From positions 166,185 to 230,184 of the forward strand of contig CANMLL010000011.1 in the NCBI GenBank assembly GCA_947498775.1: a stretch of DNA of 64,000 bases, written 5' to 3'. This document shows positions 45,398 to 55,494 of this stretch, in pieces; the stretch's first letter is position 1; every line of letters starts with the position of its first letter. Under the pieces are notes generated by a model. The model saw nothing but the letters and a program-made list of their open reading frames with translations, was not told the DNA's origin and did no database searches. A program made the translations under genes and the position numbers. The stretch is from an uncultured Aquimarina sp. GTDB lineage: Bacteria; Bacteroidota; Bacteroidia; Flavobacteriales; Flavobacteriaceae.

Positions 45398-47224
45398 TCA
45401 ACTTGCGTCCTCTTTCTCTTTCTGCATCTTTTCAATCATTTTTTTGGCATTGGTATTTTTGGGATCCATAGCAAAAGATTTTTTGTAGTTTTCTATGGCT
45501 AGCTCTACCTCACCAAGATTCATGCAGGCTTCAGCATAGCTGTCATACACATTAGAACTTTTTGGGTATAGCATCATATTTACTTTAAATACATCTTGCG
45601 CCAACTTTAGGTTACCCAAGTTCATGATACCGTACCCTAATCCGTTAATATTACCCTCATTAATTGCGGGATCTTTTGGATCTGCTTTCATGATATCTTG
45701 ATATGCGCTAAGTCCTTCTTCAAAATTGCCCGCCTCCAGATATTCTATTGGAAGTTTTTCATCTTCATTCAATCTATTTAGAGTAGCTTCAACCTTCCCG
45801 TTATTAGCGTTATGAACTAATACGTTCATTTGGCCAGTTTCTTCATTTATTTTAAATTGAATAGGGCGATCATTTTCCCTACTTATATAGGTTGAATCAG
45901 AAATTTTCACTAATTCTATAGCATCTTCAGCAAAACTTTTCTTGAATAGTTGATTTCCTTTATGATATACCTTGGTGTATCGATCTTTGTTTACAGAATA
46001 ACGTCCCACTAGTTTTTCGATTGCCGTTTCTTCCGTATTCAATTTTGTATAGGTAGTAACAAAGTCATCCCATTGGTAGGTAAGTGCTACCGATCTAATA
46101 AGTTCTGAAATAAACCCTGGATGATTCGAATTTGTAAGCACTACAACTCCGTATCCTTTATCTTTGTGTGCGATTAATTCGCTAGAAAAACCTTCGTCCC
46201 ATCCACCATGTCCAAAGTAGGTTTCATCTTTCTTCTTGTTTATAAAAATTCCCAAACCGATGTGATCCTCAACAAAGGGAGTCAACATTTTTGTTACCAT
46301 ATTTTTTGATAATACCGTTGTATTTTCACCTTTTAAAGATTGTTGCATGTTTATGGCAAACCTGGCAAGATCTTCGGCAGTGGTCCATAATCCGGCTGCG
46401 GCCATTTCTGGATAGGTATGTCGTTTTCCTTTGGTCATGTCGCCATTGGGTAAATAGCCTGTAGCAGCCATTTTTAATAGATCACCGGTTAATGGTTGAT
46501 CATACGTACTGTGGGCCATTTGTAATGGAGCAAGAACCAATGCATCCATAATCTCGGGAAAAGATTTCTTTTCGATATCGATCATCATTTGTTGCATAAT
46601 GGTATATCCACCTCCCGAATATCGAAAACTCTCTTCAGGAACTTTATCTACAAAAATAGGGGGTGAGTTAGCGGGTTCGGTACCATTCAATACCTCTATT
46701 AGGGAAGGAACCGGAAGATCTGGACTATATCCCCAAAAGCCATGAACAGTTAATCCTCCAGAGTGACTAACCAGATGTTTAAGTGCTACTTTCTTTTCTT
46801 TGGTGAATTCACTGTCTGGTATTTTCCAGGATTGCAGATAGGTATTAACGTCCTTATCCAGGTTAATTTTGTTTTGTTCTACCATTTTTAATGCACCATA
46901 GGCTGCCACTGGTTTACTTATCGAACCCGCCTGAAATAACGTTTGCTTTGTAACAGGTTCTTGAGTCTCTTTATCAACTACGCCATATGTTTTGGACCAT
47001 GCTATTTGATTCTTATTGATTACGGCAATACTCACACCTGGGACTCCGTAGTGTTTCATACGTTCTTCAATAGTCCAAGTCGAATCTCCTTCGATATAGA
47101 CCATAGGTACAAGGCTAGATTCTACTAATTTGGTTTTGTCTGGAGTTTCTAAAGTTGTTTCAGGAGTGTTTTTACAAGAAGTTAATAAGCCTACGAGACA
47201 TAATAGAATGAGGAGTTTTTTCAT
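45398..47224 (-). CDS. Beta-lactamase-family serine hydrolase with C-terminal TPRs
   Basis: I use the ATG at 47224 (608 residues, MKKLLILLCLVGLLTSC), a lipoprotein signal. The class C beta-lactamase/PBP fold has the S101-x-x-K104 motif in AGSISKPV, the YSG motif near residue 202 (RYSGGGYT), and the KTG-equivalent HGG in YFGHGGWDEGF. Residues about 390-485 form a lipocalin-like DUF3471-type domain and the last 100 are TPR repeats. Such proteins are usually peptidases or esterases of the periplasm, not resistance enzymes. It ends 11 bp from the broken GNAT. Confidence 0.88.
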   Translation of the reverse strand: MKKLLILLCLVGLLTSCKNTPETTLETPDKTKLVESSLVPMVYIEGDSTWTIEERMKHYGVPGVSIAVINKNQIAWSKTYGVVDKETQEPVTKQTLFQAGSISKPVAAYGALKMVEQNKINLDKDVNTYLQSWKIPDSEFTKEKKVALKHLVSHSGGLTVHGFWGYSPDLPVPSLIEVLNGTEPANSPPIFVDKVPEESFRYSGGGYTIMQQMMIDIEKKSFPEIMDALVLAPLQMAHSTYDQPLTGDLLKMAATGYLPNGDMTKGKRHTYPEMAAAGLWTTAEDLARFAINMQQSLKGENTTVLSKNMVTKMLTPFVEDHIGLGIFINKKKDETYFGHGGWDEGFSSELIAHKDKGYGVVVLTNSNHPGFISELIRSVALTYQWDDFVTTYTKLNTEETAIEKLVGRYSVNKDRYTKVYHKGNQLFKKSFAEDAIELVKISDSTYISRENDRPIQFKINEETGQMNVLVHNANNGKVEATLNRLNEDEKLPIEYLEAGNFEEGLSAYQDIMKADPKDPAINEGNINGLGYGIMNLGNLKLAQDVFKVNMMLYPKSSNVYDSYAEACMNLGEVELAIENYKKSFAMDPKNTNAKKMIEKMQKEKEDAS

Positions 47225-47455
47225 GATGATACGCATTGATTGATGAATTTTATATAAATGAAGTTAAAAATTGTTTAACAATATAAATATATACCAAAGG
47301 ATTATATCAATGTTTAATTAAACTTTAAGATTAATAGTCTATTACTAACTTGTAGTTTAAATACCGTTCCCTCATCCAAAAGATGGTTTCCCTCACTCTA
47401 TGTTTTCTATTCAAAAGGAGGCTGCTACTTTTAAGTATCAATAAAACCATCAATT

Positions 47456-50308
47456 ATGAAGAACTTTCTATTTTCTTTACCCGTATTGTTTATAACGCTA
47501 CTACAATCTTCGACCTTGTTTTCGCAAGAACGCACATTAAGTGGAGTGCTTACTGATGATAATGGAGCGCCACTCCCTGGAGTAGTGATTATGATAAAAG
47601 GAACAAGTACCGGTGCTCAAACCGACTTTGATGGCAAGTATAGTATTCATTGTAAGTTGGGTGATGTTTTGGTCTACAGTTATGTGGGCTTTAGTAACAA
47701 AGAAATTGTTGTCACTCCTGAAATGTTTGGAGAAAATGAAAATGTTAGTAGTACCAAAAGGGAAGTGGTATCCAATATACTAAGCGATGCTTATGCCAAA
47801 GCCATACAGAAAAAACAAGCTACCGGTTTTGCTGTACCAGAAATGGAAAATAGTACATATCGGTATAATCAAAAAGGTTCTTACTTTCAATATCATAGAA
47901 TAAAAGGGATCAATGTTCAAAATGATAAAAATAAAGTACAGCTTGCGTACTTTGCTCCCGATATATTTTATGAACTTGGATTTACTTCAACAACAGGAAT
48001 ACAGTTTGTAAAGGAACGTAATTTACCTGAACTGCAAAATACCTTTAGTCAAGGGCAACCGCAAGGTGGTCAAAACACATTTTTGGGACCCGAAACAGCT
48101 ACAAGATTCTCTTATGGACCTCGATTACAAAGTTTAGAATTTGATGGTACAGCGTATCCTTATGATCAAAATGGAAGATTGGTACCCATAGGTAATGGAA
48201 TAGGTAACCCTGCTATTGTCTATGATAACAATTTGTTTGAAACAACGATAAAAACAGCCAATACCTTGTTTTTTAATGTAACGACAGACAACGATTATTT
48301 TGGGTTAGAATATCGAGATAAAAGAATCCGGGATATTTTTAATAAGGAGAATAGTCGTTTTCATGAAGTAGCACTACGATACAATAATCCTTCTAATAGT
48401 GATAAAAGGGTAAAGTGGGATAGCTTTATTACCTATGCTAAAACGATCGATAATCAACCAAATCTTAATGGATTTTTAAATACAGTATTATTTACCAACT
48501 GGGCCACTCCTGTAAGTTTTGAAAATAGACAGGGGGCCTTAGTAAATAACAATGCGCAACGGACTTTTGCTCCCGGTACATTTAATAACCCATTGTGGTT
48601 ACTAGAATACAATAGAAATCGGGTAGTACAAAACGTTCTTACCAGTAGCATTCAGAATACAAGTACGTTGTCTGATGAGCTAACACTTTTTGGAAATCTA
48701 AACCATACATACACATCCAACAAACAACAGTTTGGGGTAATTCCTGGTACGGTTGGATTTGCTAACGGATTTAGTAGTGATAAAAACTTTGATACTAATG
48801 CTTTTAATGCAGTTGTAACGGCTACATTGAGGAAAGAAAACAACAAATCTGAAATTCAGTTTATTGCTACGGCTAATTATAACTATAAAAATTTGAGGTA
48901 TAGTTTATCTGAAGAAACTGGATTTTCACCATTTTCATTTAGCGATGCAACAGTAACCAATACAAATAAGGAAAGGATTAGTCGAAACACGATTCAGCTC
49001 ATCAATACGGTCAATTATGAAATTTCGGATTGGGATACCACAATAAGGCTATCCAACACTTCGTATAGTTCATCAATACAAAATGACAAATGGTTGCTAC
49101 CCAAATTGCAGTTAGATATTGATTTGAGTAACCATCTTGATAGCCACTGGCTTCGTGTTTTTAAGATTTCGGCAAATACAGCTTTTGATGTAAAAGATAC
49201 TCCTTTGTATTACGCAAATCAAAGCCACAATAGCTTAGATACCGCTCCCGAACAAATTCAGGCATTTGTATCCAACGATGATTTATTTGTAAATGATGCC
49301 TTGCGATTGGAAGAAAAAACAAGTTTGTCATTAAGTACTCAGTTAAGTTTCCATGCATTTGGTGGAGAGATCGACCTTGGGCTTACCTATTACAATAACA
49401 CAAACAAAAAAAGCGTATTTCCGATACTAGATCAAGGCAATTTCGTACTGCAAAATAGTGCCGATATCAATACCTATGGGATCGAAGGAAACCTGGATGT
49501 ATCATTATACCGTTACAATGATTTCTCTTATGTACCAGGAATCGTATTTACATGGTATAGAAATAATGTAAAAAGGATTTATACCGATCAGGAACGAATT
49601 CCAATTGCGGGATTCTCTACAGTATCAAAGAATTTGATTCCGGGACTGCCCGCCGGAGTGCTTGTGGGTTCCTCGTATGCCAGAGACGATCAAAATAATG
49701 TGATTATAGACGATCAGGGATTTCCAATGGTAGCTTCAGAACCCCAAATAATTGGAGATCCGACACCAGATTTTTCAATTGGGTTTTCTAATAGTTTTTA
49801 TTGGAAGAAACTACAGCTTAGTTTCCTGGTAGATTTCCAAAAAGGAGGAGATGTATGGAATGGCACCCAAAATGTACTGAATTACCTTGGTACATCACAA
49901 CAATCCGCAGAAGAACGTCTAATTACAGGTTTTTTATTTGAAGGAGTTAATCAACAAGGACAACTGAATACGAACACGGTTGATTTTGCCAACCCCGCAA
50001 ATCCGATTACCGAAAATAAATTTGTGCGGTATGGTTTCGAGGGCGTTGCAGAAGATGCTATTGTAGACGGTAGTTATATCAACTTGAAATCTGTTTCCCT
50101 TTCATATAGCTTTAAAAAAGAAGAAGAAAGAGGTTTCATTCGCGAACTGGATGTTGGAGTTTACGGAAACAACTTATTTACCTATAGTAAATACCGGGGA
50201 GCGTCACCCTATAGTTCTTTGTTTGATCAGGCATCTAGCCAAGGGCTTCAGTTTTTTAATACTCCGATTACCAGTGAAATAGGAATCCGTTTACAAATAA
50301 AATTATAA
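47456..50308 (+). CDS. SusC-like outer-membrane barrel lacking a plug domain
   Basis: A 950-residue exported protein (signal peptide to about residue 23). Residues 25-86 are the carboxypeptidase-D-like N-terminal domain of SusC proteins (GVLTDDNGAPLPGVVIMIKG and VYSYVGFSN). A normal SusC then has a plug of about 120 residues with an IRG and a VDGVP motif. I find neither. The sequence goes through about 100 unfamiliar residues to a SusC-type barrel start (LPELQNTFSQGQ, GPRLQSLEFDG) and barrel strands to the end. No SusD follows. The next gene, 4 bp on, supplies a SusC-type plug domain. TonB dependence is therefore uncertain. Confidence 0.85.
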   Translation: MKNFLFSLPVLFITLLQSSTLFSQERTLSGVLTDDNGAPLPGVVIMIKGTSTGAQTDFDGKYSIHCKLGDVLVYSYVGFSNKEIVVTPEMFGENENVSSTKREVVSNILSDAYAKAIQKKQATGFAVPEMENSTYRYNQKGSYFQYHRIKGINVQNDKNKVQLAYFAPDIFYELGFTSTTGIQFVKERNLPELQNTFSQGQPQGGQNTFLGPETATRFSYGPRLQSLEFDGTAYPYDQNGRLVPIGNGIGNPAIVYDNNLFETTIKTANTLFFNVTTDNDYFGLEYRDKRIRDIFNKENSRFHEVALRYNNPSNSDKRVKWDSFITYAKTIDNQPNLNGFLNTVLFTNWATPVSFENRQGALVNNNAQRTFAPGTFNNPLWLLEYNRNRVVQNVLTSSIQNTSTLSDELTLFGNLNHTYTSNKQQFGVIPGTVGFANGFSSDKNFDTNAFNAVVTATLRKENNKSEIQFIATANYNYKNLRYSLSEETGFSPFSFSDATVTNTNKERISRNTIQLINTVNYEISDWDTTIRLSNTSYSSSIQNDKWLLPKLQLDIDLSNHLDSHWLRVFKISANTAFDVKDTPLYYANQSHNSLDTAPEQIQAFVSNDDLFVNDALRLEEKTSLSLSTQLSFHAFGGEIDLGLTYYNNTNKKSVFPILDQGNFVLQNSADINTYGIEGNLDVSLYRYNDFSYVPGIVFTWYRNNVKRIYTDQERIPIAGFSTVSKNLIPGLPAGVLVGSSYARDDQNNVIIDDQGFPMVASEPQIIGDPTPDFSIGFSNSFYWKKLQLSFLVDFQKGGDVWNGTQNVLNYLGTSQQSAEERLITGFLFEGVNQQGQLNTNTVDFANPANPITENKFVRYGFEGVAEDAIVDGSYINLKSVSLSYSFKKEEERGFIRELDVGVYGNNLFTYSKYRGASPYSSLFDQASSQGLQFFNTPITSEIGIRLQIKL

Positions 50309-50312
50309 CATC

Positions 50313-53300
50313 ATGAGAACATATATACCTAAAATCCAAAATATAATTCTAATAAGTACTGCATTCATTGTCATGGTCTCTTTTATGAACTATGAGAGCA
50401 ATGATTCACTAATTGAAGATATCTATACGCAAACCGATCGCCCATTTTACTTTCCTGGAGAAACTATTTGGTTCAAATCCTATGTGGTAGATCAGGAACA
50501 TACGATCACTGCAATAAGTGATGCAATGTATGCCGAGCTAATTTCTCCTAAAGGAACGGTGGTTAAGCAACTAAAAATAGGAATCAATCAAGGATATGCC
50601 TATGGTAACTTTGATACTCAACAAGATTGGGTAGGAGGCATCTATACCTTGAAAATGTATACAAATTGGATGCGCAACTATGGGGAAGAAGCCTATTTTA
50701 CCAAAAAGATTACCATCCAGAAAGTAATACAACCGGATGCGCTTCTTTCCCTAAAGTTTGAAAAAGAAGGTTATGGTAAATCTTCTGAAGTTGTTGCCAA
50801 TTTTGAAGCAAAGGATCTTAAAAATAATCCAATAGCAAACAAAGAGATTACCTATGAAGTTGCCGTAAAAGGAAAAAAAATACATTCTGGAATCACCATC
50901 ACCGATAGCAAAGGAAAAGCTACACCAAGATGTATACTGCCCAAAGATTTAAATACTATTGATGTTGTGCTTGCGGTATTTCTTCCCTATGGTGGATCTA
51001 CAGAATCCATATCCCGAAGCATTCCTGTAGTATTAGATACGATCGACCTTCAATTTTTTCCGGAAAGCGGAAAGATCATTGCCGGTACCAATAATCAAGT
51101 TGCATTTAAAGCTATTAATGAGTTTGGGAAACCGGTAGATATTTCAGGAAATATTATAGATGAAGACGGTACGATTATAACAAATTTTAAAAGCTATCAT
51201 GATGGAATGGGAGGTTTTGAAATATCAGCTGCACCCAATACTACCTATTATGCACAAGTTACAGTGCCATTTACTTCAGAAAAGAAAATAACACTTCCAA
51301 AGGTATACAATGAAGGAACTCGTTTTTCGATAGCTACAGATAGTCTGCATGCAGTGATACATATATTTTCAACCATAAAAGATTCGTATAGACTCAAAGT
51401 GTCAAGTCCATCAAAAATACTTTGGTCACAAAAAATCACTCAAGATCAAGAACCTATTGTGATTCCGACTTCCGATTTTCCGATAGGGATCACCCGATTT
51501 ACAATATTGGATTCTGGTAAGACACCTATTGCCGAGCGATTGGTCTTTCTTAATCCACAAAAGAAACTAAATGTAGAAATAACTACCGATAAGGAGAACT
51601 ATAAAACCAGAGAAAAAGTAGCCGTGAAAATCAAAACTACCGATAGCAAAGGTACTCCAATTCCAGCTAATCTATCGTTGGCTGTTGCCGATAACAAATT
51701 ACTTTCTTTTGCCGATGATAAACAGGACCATATCGAATCCTATTTTTTGATGTCGTCTGAGTTAAAAGGTACAATACATAAGCCTGTGTTTTATTTTGAC
51801 CCTACAGAACCCAAAGCCACAAAAGCATTGGATTATGTTATGCTTACCCATGGTTGGAGGGATTATCTATATACTACAAAGGTAAATCGTGATAACGCAT
51901 TCTACCTACCAGAACGAGAAGCGATCCATAAAGGAACCGTAGTAGATAGAAAAGGAAGGCCCGTAAAAGCCCATGTATTGATATTTGATCAAAATGGAAA
52001 CAAGGTCTTGGTATTGGATACGGATAGCAAAGGAAGTTTTTCTTGCAAGTTGGGACCATCAAGCTCCTACATTGTTATCGCCTATACCGATGATCAAAAG
52101 GCATTACGTATTGTAGATACTACGGTTAAAAAAGGGTATGATATTGATATCAAACGAAAAAACGGAAGTGATGTTCTTGAAGATGGTATTCGTGTTAGAG
52201 GGCTTGCCGCGGTAGAACAACCTCTTAAGAAAGCCATCAAAAAGAAAGCCAAAGTAGCCTCAATAGCTATGAAGGAGAATAGCTCTCAACTTGAAGAAAT
52301 AGTGATCGTCGGTTACGGAATCAATCAAAGGAAAATGGTTTCGGGGAATATTGTTACTATAAAATCAGAAGCGATCGAACCAACTAATAACGTGGCCCAA
52401 ATGTTGCAGGGCAGGGTTTCAGGAGTACAGATAACCAATGCCGATGGGATCTATGGAAATGCTGCAAAAATAAGTATTCGAGGAGCAAATAGTGTATCCG
52501 GTAATAATCAACCTCTTTGCATTGTGGACGGAGTTCCGGTACCATCAGAAGCCTTGAACAAACTTGATCCTGGTCTGATCGAATCAGTAACCGTATTAAA
52601 AGATGCGGCTGCCACTGCACTATATGGATACCAAGCGACCAATGGGGTCTTGGTCATAACTTCAAAACATAAAAAACGCATCTATAACTGGGGAAAGAAG
52701 AAATTAAACAACCCAAAATTCAATAATTACACCTATCATCATCTATATAAGCAACGTTCATTAACTAATTACACGCCCAGAGCATTTTATGTTCCGGTAT
52801 ATGATAGTAAAGTACTACCCGAAGAACGTAAAGATTTTAGAAAAACGATTTATTGGAATCCCGTGGTCCAAACCAATGATCAGGGAGAAGCTAATGTATC
52901 TTTTTATAATTCTGATGCGATCACTTCTTTTAAAATCACTGCCGAAGGTATAGGTCATAATGGTTTGGTTGGGCGTAAAGAAAATGATTATAGTACCAAA
53001 AAGCTATTGTCCATAGATTTTAAAGCTCCCAATTACATGGCGCTTCATGATACGATTGCATTGCCTGTGATTATCAAAAATGAATCTTCAGAACCCATAG
53101 AAGCTTCATTAGATCTTGATCTTCCCAAAGGTCTCCGCTTGTTGAAGCCCATAGTTTCTGATATCAAGCTATCGGCCAATAGTACAAAACGTATTCATGT
53201 TACTGTGGTTCCTAAAGAATTGAACAAAAATAGCAATATCACCGTTTCGGCTACAGCAGGAGATTATAAAGATAAGGTAACTAAAAAAGTAGCCGTAATA

Positions 53301-54896
53301 AGTCCATATTTCCCGACACAAGTTTCTGTTTCAGGATCAAAAAATGAATCCTATAGTTTTGAGGTAAATCATATTGTAGCCAATAGTCTTACGGCCGATT
53401 TCACCATTTATACAGATATCGTAGGAGATGTAATGAATGGTATAGAATCGTTAATCAGGCAACCGTATGGATGTTTTGAACAGACCTCGTCGAGTACCTA
53501 TCCAAATATCGTGGTTTTAAAATACCTTAAAGAAACAGGTAAAAGTAATCCTGAGATTACCGCCAAGGCCATGAAATATATTGAAGAAGGTTACAAACGA
53601 CTTATTGGTTTTGAAACCAAAGAAGGAGGATTCGAATGGTTTGGAAAAACACCACCACATGAAACCTTGACTGCCTATGGGGTATTAGAATTTACTGAAA
53701 TGAAGGAGATCTATCCCAAAGTAGATCAAAAGATGATCAATAGAACCGTTGATTGGCTTATGAGCCGAAGAGATGGCAAGGGAGGATTTAAGAAAAGTAA
53801 GCAAGGGTATGACAGTTTTGCCAGTTCGCCCGCAGCAGTTGCAGATGCTTATATTGTGTATGCGATTAGTGAAGCCAGAATTGATGTTTCTTTAGAAAAA
53901 GAATACAATACAACATATGCAAAGGCACTACAGAGCAATGATACCTATCGCATGGCACTACTGGCAGCGGCAAGTTATAATCTTAACAAACCAGAGCATG
54001 GTAATCGTTTATTAGAAGCCATTACCCAAAATATCGAAAGGTATGGTTTTAAAGGATTACCTGTCGAAAATACGATTACTCGTTCTAACGGCGATTCTAA
54101 AGCTATAGAAACTGCAGCATTTACAATTTTAGCATTCATGAAAGCACAGGAAAAAGATGAAATACTAATCTCTAAAGGAATTGAATATCTTGTAAGTAAA
54201 CGAAAAAATGGAAGATTTGGATCCACACAAGCCACCGCAACAGCACTTAGAGCATTGATCGAGTATACCAAAGGCCAAAAAAATAAATTACTAAACAAGA
54301 ATCAAGCAATACAGCTTACACTTAATGGCAAAAAACTAACCGAAAAATTAAAGACAAATGACAAAGGTCAGGTAGTGATTGGTGGGTTACAGAACTATAT
54401 TAAAGAAGGAGAACAAACGGTTACCGTTAGCTTTAGTGATCCAGAAATTACGTTTCCGTACGAGATGAATATTCGATGGGACAGCCCGCTGCCGGATACT
54501 TCCAAAGAAAGCAGGTTACAGTTGAAGACTACTATTTTGGATCAACCATACAGGGTAGGAGACAATGTAAGAATGACTATAGAAGTTAACAATAGATCTA
54601 CCCGCGGTGTAGGGATGCCGATGGCGATTGTTGGAATCCCGTCGGGTACAACCCCACAACCTTGGCAACTAAAGGAATTGGTAGAACGAAAAGAAGTGGC
54701 GTATTATGAGGTGTTTGAAAACTACCTGGTTTTCTATTGGAGAGAATTTGCACCTGCCGAATTTAAAACCATTGCTTTGGATCTAAAAGCAGATATACCC
54801 GGAACATACCAAGCACCTGCTAGCTGTTCATATCTCTATTATACCGACGAACATAAGCATTGGATCCCCGGGAATACTTTGAAAATAGCAGAGTAA
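50313..54896 (+). CDS. Thioester alpha-2-macroglobulin with an inserted SusC-type plug domain
   Basis: 1527 residues with an N-terminal hydrophobic signal or anchor (no lipobox). The macroglobulin domains start with YTQTDRPFYFPGETIWFKSY. A carboxypeptidase-like domain covers about 539-605 (GTVVDRKGRPVKAHVLIFD). About 656-787 is a complete SusC plug: LEEIVIVGYGINQRK, MLQGRVSGVQIT, ISIRGANSVSG, LCIVDGVPVP, VLKDAAATALYG and NGVLVITSK. The A2M domain restarts near 845 (IYWNPVVQTNDQGEANVSFY). The thioester is C1054-F-E-Q1057 in QPYGCFEQTSS, inside a helical thioester domain, and C-terminal MG domains follow. The plug lies where the bait region precedes the A2M domain. It is co-transcribed with the plug-less barrel gene. 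Confidence 0.88.
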   Translation: MRTYIPKIQNIILISTAFIVMVSFMNYESNDSLIEDIYTQTDRPFYFPGETIWFKSYVVDQEHTITAISDAMYAELISPKGTVVKQLKIGINQGYAYGNFDTQQDWVGGIYTLKMYTNWMRNYGEEAYFTKKITIQKVIQPDALLSLKFEKEGYGKSSEVVANFEAKDLKNNPIANKEITYEVAVKGKKIHSGITITDSKGKATPRCILPKDLNTIDVVLAVFLPYGGSTESISRSIPVVLDTIDLQFFPESGKIIAGTNNQVAFKAINEFGKPVDISGNIIDEDGTIITNFKSYHDGMGGFEISAAPNTTYYAQVTVPFTSEKKITLPKVYNEGTRFSIATDSLHAVIHIFSTIKDSYRLKVSSPSKILWSQKITQDQEPIVIPTSDFPIGITRFTILDSGKTPIAERLVFLNPQKKLNVEITTDKENYKTREKVAVKIKTTDSKGTPIPANLSLAVADNKLLSFADDKQDHIESYFLMSSELKGTIHKPVFYFDPTEPKATKALDYVMLTHGWRDYLYTTKVNRDNAFYLPEREAIHKGTVVDRKGRPVKAHVLIFDQNGNKVLVLDTDSKGSFSCKLGPSSSYIVIAYTDDQKALRIVDTTVKKGYDIDIKRKNGSDVLEDGIRVRGLAAVEQPLKKAIKKKAKVASIAMKENSSQLEEIVIVGYGINQRKMVSGNIVTIKSEAIEPTNNVAQMLQGRVSGVQITNADGIYGNAAKISIRGANSVSGNNQPLCIVDGVPVPSEALNKLDPGLIESVTVLKDAAATALYGYQATNGVLVITSKHKKRIYNWGKKKLNNPKFNNYTYHHLYKQRSLTNYTPRAFYVPVYDSKVLPEERKDFRKTIYWNPVVQTNDQGEANVSFYNSDAITSFKITAEGIGHNGLVGRKENDYSTKKLLSIDFKAPNYMALHDTIALPVIIKNESSEPIEASLDLDLPKGLRLLKPIVSDIKLSANSTKRIHVTVVPKELNKNSNITVSATAGDYKDKVTKKVAVISPYFPTQVSVSGSKNESYSFEVNHIVANSLTADFTIYTDIVGDVMNGIESLIRQPYGCFEQTSSSTYPNIVVLKYLKETGKSNPEITAKAMKYIEEGYKRLIGFETKEGGFEWFGKTPPHETLTAYGVLEFTEMKEIYPKVDQKMINRTVDWLMSRRDGKGGFKKSKQGYDSFASSPAAVADAYIVYAISEARIDVSLEKEYNTTYAKALQSNDTYRMALLAAASYNLNKPEHGNRLLEAITQNIERYGFKGLPVENTITRSNGDSKAIETAAFTILAFMKAQEKDEILISKGIEYLVSKRKNGRFGSTQATATALRALIEYTKGQKNKLLNKNQAIQLTLNGKKLTEKLKTNDKGQVVIGGLQNYIKEGEQTVTVSFSDPEITFPYEMNIRWDSPLPDTSKESRLQLKTTILDQPYRVGDNVRMTIEVNNRSTRGVGMPMAIVGIPSGTTPQPWQLKELVERKEVAYYEVFENYLVFYWREFAPAEFKTIALDLKADIPGTYQAPASCSYLYYTDEHKHWIPGNTLKIAE

Positions 54897-54934
54897 CGCT
54901 TGACTTTAGGTTTGACATATGACTTTGAAAACAA

Positions 54935-55070
54935 AAAAAGGTTGCCCTGAAAAGTAAATTTCCCGTCATCTGGAGCGGAGTCGAGAGATAATTATTCTGA
55001 ATGTTTAATACATTTCGACTACGCTTAATGTAACGGTTTATTTAGATACACTTTTTATGGCAACCTTTTT
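54935..55070 (+). terminator. Terminator split by an inserted element
   Basis: AAAAAGGTTGCC at 54935-54946 is the reverse complement of GGCAACCTTTTT at 55059-55070, a normal terminator stem and T tract, but with a 112-bp loop. The loop contains its own imperfect hairpin (GAGCGGAGTCGAGA and CATTTCGACTACGCTT), which looks like a mobile repeat that landed in the terminator loop. Confidence 0.6.
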
Positions 55071-55095
55071 ATTGTCAAGTAATTGCAATGTTCTT

Positions 55096-55452
55096 TTAAT
55101 TAATCCCTTCAACCTTTTTAATAGGTCGTACTTCAATACGCCAGATGCCTTCTTCGAATCTTGGGTCTCGCTTTGTGATTTCGATAGCTTCATCTAGATC
55201 CTTTGCTAGCAAATGATAGTAGCCAGAGATAATTTCTTTGGTTTCGTTATATGGGCCATCGATGATCTTACCATCTTTATACGATAAGATACGACCTTCC
55301 ATCTCCAGTGGTTGGGCAGATTTCATTCTACCTTCTTCCATTAGTCCTTTGATGTAACTACCTACTTTTTCGATGTGTTGTTGTAATTGTTCGGGAGAAA
55401 GATCTGCTTTCGGTTGTTCTTCACTTCTGATAAATAACATGAATTCTTTCAT
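55096..55452 (-). CDS. YCII-family (DGPF-type) protein
   Basis: A 118-residue protein with the YCII domain: KEFMLFIRSEEQPKADLSPEQ at the start, the conserved KDGKIIDGPYNETKE segment (the DGP(F/Y) motif) and the GYYHLLAKDLDEAIE helix. It is the third gene after an SDR and an ECF42-like sigma factor. In ECF42 clusters this small DGPF protein is the conserved sigma-linked partner (family knowledge). 42 bp separate it from the sigma gene. Confidence 0.9.
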   Translation of the reverse strand: MKEFMLFIRSEEQPKADLSPEQLQQHIEKVGSYIKGLMEEGRMKSAQPLEMEGRILSYKDGKIIDGPYNETKEIISGYYHLLAKDLDEAIEITKRDPRFEEGIWRIEVRPIKKVEGIN

Positions 55453-55494
55453 TGTTCTGTTTTTTTATGATTTATACCCTTACAACAATCAGGT

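Noticed and set aside
45398..47224. Calling the serine hydrolase a beta-lactamase resistance determinant
   Set aside because: It is a lipoprotein with a lipocalin-like domain and TPRs, typical of periplasmic peptidase/esterase relatives of class C enzymes.
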